64,000 nt of DNA. It comes from Xanthostigma xanthostigma (taxonomy: Eukaryota; Arthropoda; Insecta; Raphidioptera; Raphidiidae). Below the pieces are notes generated by a model. That model ran no database searches. It was not told the origin of the DNA and saw nothing but the letters and a program-made list of their open reading frames with translations. A program made the translations under genes and the position numbers. Shown here in pieces: positions 19,986 to 31,667 of the stretch; within the stretch, counting starts at the first letter, position 1, and each line of letters starts with the position of its first letter. The stretch is from NCBI GenBank assembly GCA_963575645.1, contig OY754467.1:31741108-31805107 (forward strand). The letters are read 5' to 3'.

Positions 19986-22225
19986 CTAGTGAAATTCTTC
20001 ACTAATTAATGGCAGAACTGAAATCAAGTCGCGCTTTTTTTCTGTAGATATGGGAATTGAACCAGAATAGCATTTTTTAATTTGAGTTTCTATATTTTTG
20101 TTGCTTACCCCTCGTCGTTTTAAATTTAATTTCTTAAATGGCTCATCGTCGCTAAGAGAATTTTTGTACATAATAATACCAAGATCAGCTTTAGTATAAC
20201 GTAACCATTTCACCTTTTGCCATACAAACTTGTTGCCTTCTTGATCGACCTTACGGAACATAAAATGAGTTGTTAAAAGAGATGCAAAATCTAAGAAGCT
20301 ATTTTGATCCATTTCAATGACCTCAAATTGCTTTTTTGTTCCGGCTGTCCTCACGAACTGGTACCAGTCTCTGGGATGATGTATTTTTATGGAGGTCTTT
20401 CTTTTTTTTCTTTCAATCACGGAATGGTCGACGTCGCACTCCATGTGGGAATGTCCGGAGACAAGAAATTTGTGGTCAATGGTGTCAATATTTTCGTTTG
20501 AATACATGGATACTAAAAACATTACAGCAACGTGAGAGTTTTTGTTTTGTCCTCCGCATGTATCACTATAGAAAGTAATATGTTTTATGTCTTCAGTTAA
20601 AGTTTTTAAATGTTTAAAAAGACATGAAGCAATCTGGTTCCCGCCTCTCCCGCCAATAGCTTCATGCCACATATAGCAATATGGCTGATTGGAAACACAG
20701 TCGTGGACAGTCAAATTGAAAGTCCACAGCTGACGTTTGTAAAATGAAATTGATGTGCGGAGAAAAGGTGTCGGCAGGCACTGTTGGAGGTCGAAAGTAT
20801 AAACCACAGAAGATTTATCAGAACGAGATTTTTCTTTGTCCTCATCCTTTCTTTTAAAAGCCATATCTGCTTCCCTCTGGTGCTCCTCTGTTTCCTGTTT
20901 TATTTTCTCTTTTTCATCACCTTCTGTTACAGCTAATTTTGAAGCAAAAAGATCGCACTTATAACATGTGTCAGCCTTCGGTGATTTAAATTTAAGATTT
21001 AAACTTTTAAATATTTCAGAATATTTTTTAATAGAAACAGGATTTTCATATTTTTCACGGTATAACTGATACATTGTAGATAATGTTAAATCGCTGGAAA
21101 GATATTTTTTGGATGTGTCTCTTCTTGTGTAGTGGCTTTCGTAAGATGGAAAGCTACAGATGTGTTCTTTTATTTGGGCCAGTCTTTCTTGAGATATTAT
21201 GTTCGAAGGTGTATGCTTGCCTCTTTGATCAGGAGAAGTAATCCCACCAGGAGACTCAATCTTTTTTCTTATAACAGTTTTTATAAATTTATCACTCTCA
21301 CCAAATGTTTTTTTAAAACATTTTTGGCATACATCAGTTTTTTGAAAATCATTTAGTTCCAAGAAATAATTGTACGTCCATTGGCGATTTCTAACGACCG
21401 TTGAACTTTTGTTCAGTCTTTGAGTTTTTTTGTCATTTACTGTAATTAAACTAGCCATGTATGCGACTCTAAGATTGTAATTGCCTAGGGCCCAATACTT
21501 ATGGAAAATTTCAGATTGCTGTTCAAAACTAACCTTATTCTTGCACTGTTTTCGGCATTCTTCTAAATGCGAACAAACTCTTGGTTTTATAATTTTACCT
21601 TTCTTCGTTTTATATTCTTCATCTTGATTACGTTTTCTCTTTCTAGTTTCTCTAGTTTCCTTTATATTATCAGTTTCTATTTCCGACTCGTGATTTTCTT
21701 CAAGACGTCGTTCTATTTCTTCTGCTACCGCCTGAACATCAGATAAATCTGATTCCGATGGCTGGTAATTAGGATCAGCATCACTGTCATCAAATGGCTC
21801 GTTTTCAATTTCAATGTCAATAATATTTTCATACATATTTTTTACGGTTGTAATATCAAACATTTCAGTATTCACAAAACTGCTACCGGTTTCGTTGTTA
21901 GCGTATATTTTAAATATCTGCCCATCCACGAATTGCGTATTTACTTTTTCATTGGTGCTACCTAGAAAAATAATATAATTATTCGAAACGCGATTTAAAA
22001 AATGAAAACAAAGTTTTAAATAATTTACAGTTTATTAAGAACATTAATTTAAAAAACTCGGGTCGCAGGGCGAAACGATTGTTATTAAATTAAAGTTCTT
22101 AAGTGCAAATTATTTAAAACTAATGTAAATTGTAATTATTATTAATATTATTTATTATTACCTGAAGGTTCCGGTTCAGAGTTCCCACGATCAACCATTT
22201 CCAGCATTTTCCTGGCCCTACTCAT
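19986..22225 (-). CDS. Transposase, GGQNKN (DUF7869-like) type, two exons
   Basis: Exon 1 is 22225-22162 (MSRARKMLEMVDRGNSEPEPS), then a 200 bp GT-AG intron, then exon 2 from 21961 to the TAG at 19986-19988; phases agree and give 679 residues. An acidic N-terminus (about 60-125) is followed by a Lys/Arg-rich stretch. Cys-rich segments follow at CSHLEECRKQC (about 151), DVCQKCF (about 231) and DTCYKCDLFA (about 352). A catalytic-looking core has YTFDLQQ (Asp412), FYSDTCGGQNKN (Asp488) and HSHMECDVDHSVIE (about 525-538), which would supply the third acid. Beyond the TAG the same frame stays open for 25 more codons to TAA at 19908, encoding FYQNLITSNM... and an acidic end, so the TAG may be a recent nonsense change. 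It is unlike any host gene. Confidence 0.8.
21962..22161 (-). other. Intron of the transposase gene
   Basis: The donor CAG|GTAATA and acceptor TTTTTCTAG|G join exon 1 (phase 1) to exon 2 and restore frame through Gly22. It contains AAAAAACTCGGGTCGCAG (22051-22068), an 18 bp string also present at 17797-17814. Confidence 0.7.
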
Positions 22226-22809
22226 TGTTTCACAATAATACACAAATAAGTTCAAATATATCACAAATAAACTGTAGTTATTCACAAACAGCCCTTTTCT
22301 GTTACTCGCTCACTGATTAACATAACAGATATTGCATCAGGAAAAAGGTACTAAATTCGACATTAGTACGTTAATTTAAAATGTATCGAAACAGAAAAGA
22401 GGCTTATATATGTTTTAAATACAGTCACTTCCAAAGAGAAGAATGGTAAACGGACTTATGTACACTTAAAACCGTACAATTTGTAAAGTAGAAACAGCCA
22501 ACAGTATATCAGATCGACATAGGCTTCTTTGTAACTATACCTAATTATTTCTTTAAAAAAAGAAATAGTTTAACGGACAAAACAGCCTATGTACACTTAT
22601 GATCTTATTTTATTAAATTTAAATGTGACTTTAAATCTTATTTGACATAGTACCTTTTTCCAGTTGCTATTTGAATCACTTCTGACTTAAGCCTTTTGGC
22701 ATACCTACATCAATTTTACAAGAAAACAGCTACACTTTAGCCCTTTTTACAGTAGAAAGAGTATCAAAAATTACATATACTAATATAAAAAAGTAAATTT
22801 CCAAAAAAT

Positions 22810-22844
22810 CGACTTAAGCCCGTTTGCCTCTTGACCACAGTTAT
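22810..22844. repeat. Right terminal inverted repeat and TTAT duplication
   Basis: GACTTAAGCCCGTTTGCC, then CTCTTGACCACAG, ends at 22840 and is followed by TTAT. Confidence 0.85.
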
Positions 22845-24840
22845 ATTCCTGTAAAGAAGGCTCTTTTGTAGATCACCTGTCTCACGAATTCGACGACCTA
22901 CTGATTATAATGAGTCAAACAAATAATCACATTTATTCTGTAGTTACAAAGCGCTTGGATTTTTCTCGATATAATATCTAAAATTTCGCTTTACACGAAA
23001 CCCCTTATAGAGGGGTACTACGCTATTGTGATTACCCATATCTGACTATCGATATCGTAACGCATATTATATATCTATTCAGAGTAAAATGAAGCAATAA
23101 TGGTAAGTGAAACTCTAGGATTCGGAGCTTATATTTTTCAAACAGACATTCAGCCTTTGACTAATAGAACTGGACAGCTAGTTGCAGCTTCTTTTCTCAT
23201 AGAAGCAGTGTAAAACGATCATCGTCAACATCTTTCAACTCTTTTGGTATATTGGGCATGACTCAACGTTCCAAAGAAGCGGTAGTTATAAAATTATGTG
23301 GTTCTTTTTTTTCTGTGTAAAATACCATCTGGTTATTTTGTTTATACTGTTTTGTTTTAAGTGAGTGTATTTGAAAGTCAGAATATTTATTTAGAAATTA
23401 TGTAAGCTAAATTTTTGTGATTTAAAAAATCAGAATAACTTAACGTTTCAAAATTTGACATAATGTTCTCTTACATTATAGAGGTTGATGCGTTACAGTT
23501 CCAATCAAAATTAAGTCGAATTCTAAATGGGAACTTTTCCATAATACATTTTTACAAAAGGTTATAAGTTGATGCTGCCAATAAATTATTGTCATAAAGG
23601 CATAAATAAATCATTTTTTTAATATTAATGAATTATTTCAGTATTTTACATGGACTAACTTTTGAAATTTTTGTACAAAGTTAGGTTAGAAAAAATAAAT
23701 TTATATAAATTACATATTTTTTGCAGTAAATAATTAAAAAAAGAAATTAGAAGTAATAAAAATTAAAATTAAATCATTAAAAATTGCAAAATTGTTAAAA
23801 TTGTTAAAATTGTTAAAATTGTCAAGAATAAAAGTCCATAATCGAAAAGTGCTAAGGTTTAATAATTTTATTTAAGTATTGATTAAAAGTCTCCTAATTA
23901 AATTGTAAAAAATATTAAAATATGCGTAAGACATCGATGCTTTAGATAATTAGTTTTCGGAACTGCTGACATTATTTGGTTATTTGCAAAAAAATAAAAT
24001 GTATCTACGGTTTGCATGCTAGGTTGACATATTTTCCATAAGACTACATATAAATTTTTTTTTTAATTTTTAACTTCATAAACCTCCTAATAATTTTGGA
24101 TTTTCACAGAAAATTTTGTCATGAAAAACTATCAAAAAAACTTTATTTCAGATTTTTTTCATTATCTTCGTAAGACGGGCCAACCTCCTTAAAAACAGAC
24201 TGTAATTAGCAACCGCTCTTTACATAGCGTTTCCGTAGCAGCGCCATTATATTTAAAAGCTGTAATTCTTAGTTTGGCCAGAGAATAAAGACTGTGTAGA
24301 AGATTTTCTGTGTTACATTTGGCGATCACTCCAAAGTGCAATTCCCACCCCAATTGTCCAGATGGCAATGCGGCGCACTCAAGCTTTGAAACCGCTACGC
24401 CAGGTAGCGATAAATATTAAATTCAGTTTCACACCATGATATTTTTCATAATTTTCTATCAACTTAAAAAAAAATTCGACAATAATTGATTAAATTTTTA
24501 TATTTATTTTCTACGGTGTTTAGATAAACGCTCAAATGTACTTCTGAAAATGAGAGATACACCTCTGTACACCGCCACTAAACCTCAATCGTGTTATTAT
24601 CTAACAGAAACAAGACAAACTAAAACTTATGGCCACACTGTTCCATTAGAAATAAACTTCTATACAGTATCTCTTCTCTGGTTTTGCTGCAACTGGAAAA
24701 ATATGTCGTTAAAAGTCTTGACAGCAAGACGTGTGAAGTTCCATTTCTAAATAGTCAAAGCATTTAGCACTCTTCACAATTATCATATCGTTCTGTGACT
24801 CGTATATAATGAACAAAATAATTACACTGTTTGACATTTG
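22845..24840. other. Intergenic, AT-rich; one 9 bp tandem repeat
   Basis: No gene seen. At 23787-23822 the unit TTAAAATTG is repeated about four times. Near 24395-24412 CGCTACGCCAGGTAGCG is the reverse of a TGGCGTAGCGG A-box-like phrase, possibly a remnant SINE head, but no B box lies at the right distance. Confidence 0.4.
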
Positions 24841-24844
24841 TCCT

Positions 24845-25110
24845 GAATCAATTTTTTACATTGTACCATGGTCGTCGTGACAACATAAAGCTTTTTGTTT
24901 GTTCGTCGTGTTGACGCTGCTCACAGATAGCGTCGTTCAATTTAACTCGTCCGCTGCACACATCCGAGAGCCTGCCGGCGAACTGCAAAGTACGCTGATG
25001 GAGTTCGTCACGCGACGACCAAACCGAGAAAGCACTGCGCAGCATCATCTACCGGCAGAACTGCAACTGTATTCCCGAGTTTCTGCATTAGCAAGTACAT
25101 ACTGTATAAA
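24845..25110. other. GC-richer unassigned segment
   Basis: The base composition rises above the surroundings and both strands are open for 66-86 codons. I recognise no domain. It may be part of a decayed element. Confidence 0.3.
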
Positions 25111-25116
25111 ATCAAC

Positions 25117-25145
25117 GGTCACAAGGCAAAGAGGCTTAAAGGTAG
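25117..25145. repeat. Solo end related to the Sola-like element
   Basis: GGTCACAAGGCAAAGAGGCT matches the TIR of 19450-22840 (GGTCAAAAGGCAAAGAGACT) with two differences. The partner end was not found, so this is a fragment or one end of a decayed MITE. Confidence 0.5.
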
Positions 25146-25217
25146 AATTTTTTATTTAACTAGGGACGGAAAATGAAGTTTTTGATGTTATAGTTTGGCG
25201 CGTTATATGAAGAAACG

Positions 25218-25720
25218 ATGTAACACTAAACTGTAACACGCACACTGTAAAACTAATGCTGTGTTACAAAAAGCGTTGTCAAAAAATTTAATTTGACAAT
25301 GACCTTAGATTGTGATCATACAATTACAATTTACGTTCACATGAACAGCCTAATGTCGTATTCAAACTCCCTGTCATTAGGTACATTGTAGGTACTCACA
25401 AAAAACAAATATAGAAAAAGACCGCTTTTCAAACTAACTTTTGATCAAGAACCATAATATAAAAACGTTGTTTCGAAGTGGCAACTGTACAAAAAATGAT
25501 ATTAAATACATGTGTACCTACACTGCAGTTTAAGAAAAATATCGTTTCAATCGATCACTAATTTTTCGAACAGGATCGATTAATTACTCTACTATGCTTT
25601 TTATATGGAGAACTATATGTATGTTCACAATGTAAGGTCATTGTCAAATAAGATTTGTTGACAACACTTTCTGCAACTGAGCATTAAGTTGTAACACGCA
25701 CACTAAGCTGTAACATCTAT
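25218..25720. mobile_element. MITE with ~85 bp inverted ends (TGTAACACGCACAC)
   Basis: Left (25218-25305) and right (25635-25720) ends are inverted with about 80% identity, sharing TGTAACACGCACAC, ACTAATGCT/ACTTAATGCT, GTTGTCAA and TTTGACAATGACCTTA. There is no ORF of interest inside. Confidence 0.6.
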
Positions 25721-26420
25721 AGTCTTCGAGGAAAAAAATCAGGAAAAAGCCAAAGATAGAATTCGAGGTTCTTTATTGTACTAGGCGGTGGACGATAGGT
25801 GCGATTTTTTAAAGAGGTCATCGGCATTATTTAAAACACACTAGCTTAAATCGTAAAAAAAAATCGCACAACGATGCGATGTTTGAATGATTTTTAATCA
25901 TTTTTCTATTTTTATGAGACGATTCGACGGCAAAATTTGACTGTGATTCGGCTGTGATTCGGATGCCAAAATTTCGAACGTGCACAGGGCCTTCATTTGA
26001 TAAACACAGCAAGTGTTTTTTTTACTCATATTTCGCTCAATTTTGGTTGTACGACCTCGGGAGGCCTCTTAAACGAATGGAGAGGAAACACTCTACCTTA
26101 TATGTATGTCTGAAAGACGCGCTCAAAACGTTAATTCGCAGTTTAAAATAGTCGGTATGTTTTTTTTTTTTACTTAGATTTGACTGTGCAAATATGTATC
26201 CAAGAACCACTAGAAAAATCATCGTCTAACTTAAATAGAGAAATACCATCAAATAAGTCCCATTCGTATGACTGAAACGACAATATACCAGTTTGTTGTA
26301 GATTACGCCGACATTTTCGGAATAAAAATCTAAAACCTGGTGCATCTAAAAACTCTCAGTTCTAAAAACAGTCAGTGGTCGATTACAAATGCCAAATACT
26401 CGTCAATAAGATTACCGGGA
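25721..26420. other. Intergenic, nothing recognised
   Basis: The ORFs of 61-66 codons overlap on both strands and show no motif. Confidence 0.4.
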
Positions 26421-26426
26421 AACAAC

Positions 26427-26480
26427 TTTTGGACAATTTTACGTCAAAGTTCCCCAACTTTGACGTAAAATTGTCCAAAA
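26427..26480. repeat. Perfect hairpin, 25 bp arms, 4-base loop
   Basis: TTTTGGACAATTTTACGTCA plus AAGTT is followed by CCCC and its exact reverse complement. No mismatch in 25 pairs implies recent origin or maintained symmetry. Confidence 0.8.
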
Positions 26481-27440
26481 CTTCGAACTTAATATTTTAT
26501 ATACTTATAGGCTGAAAAAACTTACAAATTAAAAATTAATTTTTAATCATGCCAAAGAAATATAACTTCCAATGCACCCATGTTTCTTAAATTTAATATC
26601 TGCGGAACACGTCACTAACTGCACACCAAATTTTATGTCCCAATGGTTAGAGATCGGCCAGTTAGGAGTGTCGTTCTTTACCATTTTGGTATGAAACCCT
26701 AACCCCACTTTATCTTACTAGTGTGCAACATGAAGGTCTATCCAAATTCCAATATATCGAAAATTGGCCATTATTTCAAGAGCACTCAGTTTTAAAGCAC
26801 GCCAAGTTTCTAGAATTTCTCAAATATAAGTAATAACATAAGCCCTGTCAAAAATAGATTTTTAAAAAATGTTATCTTTCCCGTGGTGCTGTCAACCCTG
26901 GCGTTGGCTTTTAACGAGGAGTAAACAAAAATCCGAAGATACATAAAAAAATGTATATACGTCATTTGGTTTTGAGACCGCAAATAGAGTATATTATAGT
27001 GAATTGAGACTCCTGGCATGACGATGGGAGCGCATTAGCGCCGGAGCTCGGGTTCATATCCGGCCGGATGCCGCAGTTAGTTAGCTGCTTGCACGTAAAC
27101 ATTCACCGTCGCCGCACTAGTTTATACGGAATGTTAATTTGCAACGGTCACGAAACGTGGAAAGTACAACCTTTTCGCGCGCATAGAGCTTCATTATGTT
27201 TGTTATATTGTACACACAATCTTGTAAACATAACCTGCACGTTATGTGTACCTATCCCGAAATGAATACATAACCTAACTGTTATGGTGCGTTTCATGGG
27301 GATTTATTAGTACCTTTTTTACTGTTGAAACTGTGATCGTTCTAACAAATGGCCAAACCGACTCAATCACTGGATGATTGTGAAATTTTTTACCCGACTG
27401 CATCAAAGCTAAAAAGGAAGGATATATACATACATGTGTT
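26481..27440. other. Intergenic; weak tRNA-like B box at 27050
   Basis: At 27049-27062 GGGTTCATATCCGG resembles a Pol III B box, with GACTCCTGGCATGACGATGG upstream as a poor A-box candidate; possibly a decayed SINE. Otherwise no gene. Confidence 0.3.
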
Positions 27441-27600
27441 TCGTCGTAATGTATGTAACTATGTATGTATGTCCAATTCTGTGTTCCCTTGTGAAACAAA
27501 AACCGCTCGACAGATTTTGACAAATGAGGTATCACTGGATTCGTTTTAGCGCTGAGAGTTTCTTAGGCTAGGTGCATAAGGTTGCGAAAAATGTAATATG
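27440..27600 (+). repeat. Dispersed repeat related to 2.1 kb
   Basis: GTATGTATGTATGTCC, ACAGATTTTGACAAATGAGG and GTTTTAGCGCTGAGAG match the order at 2085-2200. Confidence 0.4.
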
Positions 27601-27724
27601 GTGGATGATAGATATCAAAATATAAAACAAATTGCTCATATCTATATATGAATTCTAGAACTAACAATTAGAACTAAAATAAAAAATAAAAAACATTATT
27701 AAAAAAAAAACATAAAAACACGAC

Positions 27725-28223
27725 TAAGGCCTCTTGTTAACGACAACAGATAACGGCCCGATTTTTATGACGCGCGATGGGCTGACGCGCAGTGTTCAAT
27801 AGGTTAGTTAGGCATGTAACCGTTGCAACAAAACTCAACGGATACTTGCACGTCGCCCCTGGGCGCGACGGCGGTCGGTCCGATGCAGTGGACCACGTCA
27901 TTTTATAGAAGTCTGTTGACGACGACAGATGTGCGCGCACGTTTTTACCTATACCTACCTACCTTGTTCTGCTTATTGTGAATATGGAGTTTGAAATTGA
28001 TATTGATATGGATTTATTAATTAGCTTTGTGCTGGGACAAGACTAGAAAATTACAAAAATAAACAAGCAAGACATAATATACTTGCACTTCTTCGCCCTT
28101 CAAGTAGAGAACTGATATCGATAACAATGGGCGCGCTTCACGTATATGTGGATCGTGTACAAAGGTAATCGTTTCGCGTCGGCCCGTTACCCGTTGACAA
28201 AACGGTCGTTAACAAGAGCCCTA
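27725..28223. mobile_element. TIR MITE with TCTTGTTAACGAC ends
   Basis: TAAGGCCTCTTGTTAACGAC (27725-) is inverted at the right as TTAGGGCTCTTGTTAACGAC (to 28223). The GC-richer ends enclose about 460 bp without an ORF of interest. Confidence 0.7.
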
Positions 28224-28268
28224 AGATGGTCTTACAGAAACTAAACAAATAAAAAAAGTATATTAAAA

Positions 28269-28452
28269 AAAACTCGAGCACGCATAAGTGCGTCTAACTA
28301 AAAAGCATGTCGGAAAACCTCAAGACGCAGCAGGTGAAGAGATAATTTGTCTCCTTATTCTGCTTTTGAATGGGTCCCCACCTTCTGCGTCTTGAGGTTT
28401 TTCGATATGTTTTCTTCTTTTTAGTAAGTCTCATCTGTGTGCAGTTGAGTTT
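28269..28452. mobile_element. Palindromic MITE with AACCTCAAGACGCAG arms
   Basis: The arms 28269-28345 and 28376-28452 are inverted copies: ACCTCAAGACGCAGMAGGTG in the inner part, AACTAAAAAG / TACTAAAAAG and AAACTC in the outer part. The inner arms are nearly exact and the outer arms diverge. Confidence 0.65.
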
Positions 28453-28479
28453 CTGATTTGTTTAAAATAATTTCTTTGT

Positions 28480-28958
28480 AGGGTTCCATACCTCAAAAGA
28501 AAAAAGGAACCCTTATAGGATAACTTCGATGTCCGTCATTCAAGACCCTTTTTCTCAGGAACGCGTGGAGGTGTCAACTTGAAATTAATATCAAACACTC
28601 AGGTGGGTAAGTCCTTGGAACTTTGGAAAATTCAAACTTCTACATCAACAAAAGATATGGTCAGTTTATGTCGTATATTTTGACACTCGCAAGGGAATCA
28701 AAACCTACAGGGTACTTTCCGTTGACCTAGAATCACTAAATTTGGCAAGAAACAATGTCTTGTAGCACAAGTAAAGGGAAAAATCCGAAAACCGTAAATT
28801 TGTAGTTACATCACAAAAAAAAATATTTTTTTGCAATTATAAACTTATTTGCATCTTCGAGACTCAATTCCCGTGATGAACGAACTATTTACATACCTAC
28901 AAGTTTGTACGGAACCCTCGGTGCGCGAACCCGGCTCTCTGCACTTGACTGTTTTTTT
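28480..28958 (+). mobile_element. GGGTTCCGTACC-family element
   Basis: It starts GGGTTCCATACCTCAAAAG and GGAACCCTTATAGGATAAC, and ends GTACGGAACCCTCGGTGCGC then GCACTTGACTGTTTTTTT. Head and tail carry inverted GGGTTCCRTAC/GTACGGAACCC. I recall this repeat as widespread in Lepidoptera. It is non-coding here. Confidence 0.65.
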
Positions 28959-28959
28959 A

Positions 28960-30150
28960 TCCATTTGATCTGTTATTAGTGTACTTGCCTGTACATCTTA
29001 ACTAATAAAATAGAAAATACTCGTATCTGTTCGTCAAACAAAAGCACTCCAATGGTGGAGCTTTGGCATTAAGAAATTTACACAGTACATTGTGCTTATG
29101 GCAAATCCAGATGAATGATATCTACGTCATTCCCTTATGTTAGAGGAAAGACCGGGCCGGGGAGTTAGTAATATACAGAATCACCGACAAACGTACGGAG
29201 ATCATCAGCGTCGAACTGGCCATATAGTCAAGGTGGCGTTTGCGCGGGCCCCCCACGGGCCTGTCTAGCCGCGGTAGGTAGGATAGTATCCTATCTACCA
29301 TTATGCAGTCTCGGGTCCCTGGCTTGTGAGGAGCCACTCGGGCCCTTCCGGACCCAGTCCGACCCTGGAGATCATTCCTTAGTTCATTTTAAGAAAAGCA
29401 AGTTTCTATGTAGAAAGATCCAAAAACGCATTGCTACGTAGTTCCAGCCTTCTACCACCCACTTCACTGCAGAGATTACGAAAAATTGTAATATTCAACT
29501 GGAATGCACTTTAATAATGCGTTTTCGAATTTCCATCAATAGAGTCTTTTTTGTTAAAAAGCATCTAAGGAATTAATTCCCGAAATTCGTCAATGCCATA
29601 CGATATATGGCGGTCGGAACGTGGAACCAGAAAATCTCGACGGTTTGACGTCATCCTTAACGATTTGGTACTATTTTTGAAAATGCCTATTTGAATATGT
29701 TTAAATGTAAAATGTGCGCATTCGGATTATTTTGGAGGTTGAAAAAAATGTAGAGCTCAAGGAAAGTGAAAATTTTAACGAAATCTCGTTGCAAAATTGC
29801 AAATTAATACAACAAAGTATGCTCTTAAAATATCAAAATCATGCAGACAGGACCGGAGATGATTAAAATTGAAGACTAAACTTAATGATTTGCCCTATTT
29901 ATACCTGTTATTGTCTCGAACTACCTACAAGGCTTGAGTAGAACCTGCGTATATTAGTGTAGTACAAATAAGTCAAGCGAAAGTTGCATTGAAAAGTGTA
30001 AGTATGGTTTACCGAAAGTGCAAACTGTTGGTACACCTATAACAAACGAACAAATGATTCTGAGCATGTTCTGAATAAATTGTACGTGCGCTTACCAAAT
30101 ATATAAATGACACATACGAGACAGATTTCACTGAATACAGGTCAGTGTAT
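28960..30150. other. Intergenic with a GC-rich patch at 29130-29380
   Basis: The patch 29130-29380 is far richer in GC than its flanks, with GCGCGGGCCCCCCACGGG and CGGACCCAGTCCGACC. The minus strand is open for 65 codons but resembles nothing I know. The rest is AT-rich without a gene. Confidence 0.35.
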
Positions 30151-30153
30151 CTT

Positions 30154-30603
30154 AAGGCCAATGCACACGAGGCTGATTTTGCCGCTGAAATTGTTGCTAT
30201 ATTGGTTGCGAAAATTAAAATGACGTCACTGCAATCTCGCGAGCGTGGTCGCAAGGTGGATTTCAAAATTAGAACCGGGATTATTTTTCGTACTGGTTTG
30301 TCTGCTTGTTTTGAGCAAGAACCAATCAGGAAACAATATCTTGTCAAGTGGGAGACATGGGCAAGCGCCCGCAAACCAATATGGCGTCAGTTCAGAGACA
30401 ATAAACGTTCACTTTTGTTAACATTCGAACTATCACTGCACGCGCACCAAACTCATCGAGAAATCCAGCTATACACGTATCGTGTGAAGCGAACACATAC
30501 CTAAAAGCCATCACGGAACCCAACGCCATAGCACGCACGAAACCTAGCAGCCAAATCTAGCAAGGAATCTAGTGGCAAAACCAGCCTCGTATGCAGAGAC
30601 CTT
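30154..30603 (+). mobile_element. TGCACACGAGGC MITE, copy 1
   Basis: AAGGCCAATGCACACGAGGC (30154-) and its inverted partner AAGGTCTCTGCATACGAGGC (to 30603) bound a 450 bp non-coding element. The interior phrase AAGAACCAATCAGGAA is found in reverse orientation in copy 3 at 60245-60666. The two overlapping ORFs of about 120 codons are on opposite strands and are not kept in copy 3. Confidence 0.75.
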
Positions 30604-31667
30604 TACACGTTTCTAATATTCTATATTTGTAAATTTCCAAACTCTTAAACACATCTCTCAACGTGCGTTAGAAGAAAATTATGCATTCGCTTTTTGGTGT
30701 TTTTAAGTAATTTTTTAAAAATTCAATGTTTTCACACCAAAAATGCCATCTCTCTTTGAGAGATTTTTTAATAAAATTGTTATTATGAACATTTTTTAAA
30801 TCTCGTACTCTTTTCAAAGTATACTTACTTGCCATGACAAGTTCAAAACCGTTATGTAATTTTTTTACTCATATTCATAGCTTCAAACAAAACCTTTGAG
30901 ATTTCGAAACATTTATACTATTTTAGGAAGTTTATCGTCGACGTTACAGAAAAAAATATTTCAATATAAAAATTTATAATGCAATCTAAAAGAATAAAAT
31001 ATTTAACGTTGCGCCTATGATGCGTTGGTTTCCATTTTGAAAAAAAAATATTATCACCCTAGAGAGTTTCTGCCTGAAACTGAAAGAGTGCTTTCAACAA
31101 TTTTAAAACTTTTCACCGTTCTTTTTTTTAACACTTGTATGAATAAATATTGTGAGAATAGCTATTATATAAAAGTTCAAAATTTACAATTTTATTGCAC
31201 TTTAGGAATTGTACTAAAATTTTATATGACTTTAGAAACTGTATAGTTGATAAAAGTCACAAAATTCCTAGTTAGCATATTCACACGTAAAAACTGGATA
31301 ATAATATTTTTAAGGTCACTAAATTCTATGACGATCTGGGTCTAGTGCCAATTTACATTTTCGATTTGTGATTATTTTTAATAAAATACCCTGACATATT
31401 TTTACCAGTTCTCAAATTAAAACCTGGGAGCTAGGAATTTGCAGAACGAAACACCATATAAACACGATTAGTTGTTACATTTTTCAAATTAGTGACAAAA
31501 TTATTTTTCTTTCGACAGATCTATCTTTAATTACTAGTCATTAAAGCGTTTGTCTCGTCAAACCAATTCAGAAAACCAATTTTTAGTGCCAAAAATGTAT
31601 CGAAAGAATTTTTTGAAATATGGAAAATTAATGTAGTTATTGTGTTTCGAATGGAATAACTATACAC
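30604..31667. other. Intergenic, nothing recognised
   Basis: Very AT-rich; no gene or repeat seen. Confidence 0.45.

Larger units (their letters stand above)
19450..22840 (-). mobile_element. Complete DNA transposon, Sola-like (TTAT duplication)
   Basis: The termini CTGTGGTCAAAAGGCAAA (19450-) and, inverted, CTGTGGTCAAGAGGCAAA (to 22840) extend as imperfect inverted repeats for about 35 bp. Exact TTAT duplications flank them at 19446-19449 and 22841-22844. The 3391 bp between contain one transposase gene on the minus strand. Further GACTTAAGCC copies lie near the ends (19653, 22683, 22811) as subterminal sites. A 4 bp duplication with this kind of transposase is compatible with the Sola superfamily as I recall it; the superfamily is the uncertain part, the element and its ends are not. 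Confidence 0.85.

Noticed and set aside
20304-21356. Plus-strand ORFs of 65-80 codons
   Set aside because: They are antisense shadows of the transposase exon 2.
24899-25159. Possible exon with a YRQNCNCIPEF peptide, reminiscent of a Cys-x-Cys motif in ENaC/pickpocket channels
   Set aside because: Only one short peptide, stops on both sides in frame, no second conserved block and no fitting splice sites.
30145-30504. Two ORFs of about 120 codons on opposite strands
   Set aside because: Both lie inside a MITE whose third copy does not keep them open.
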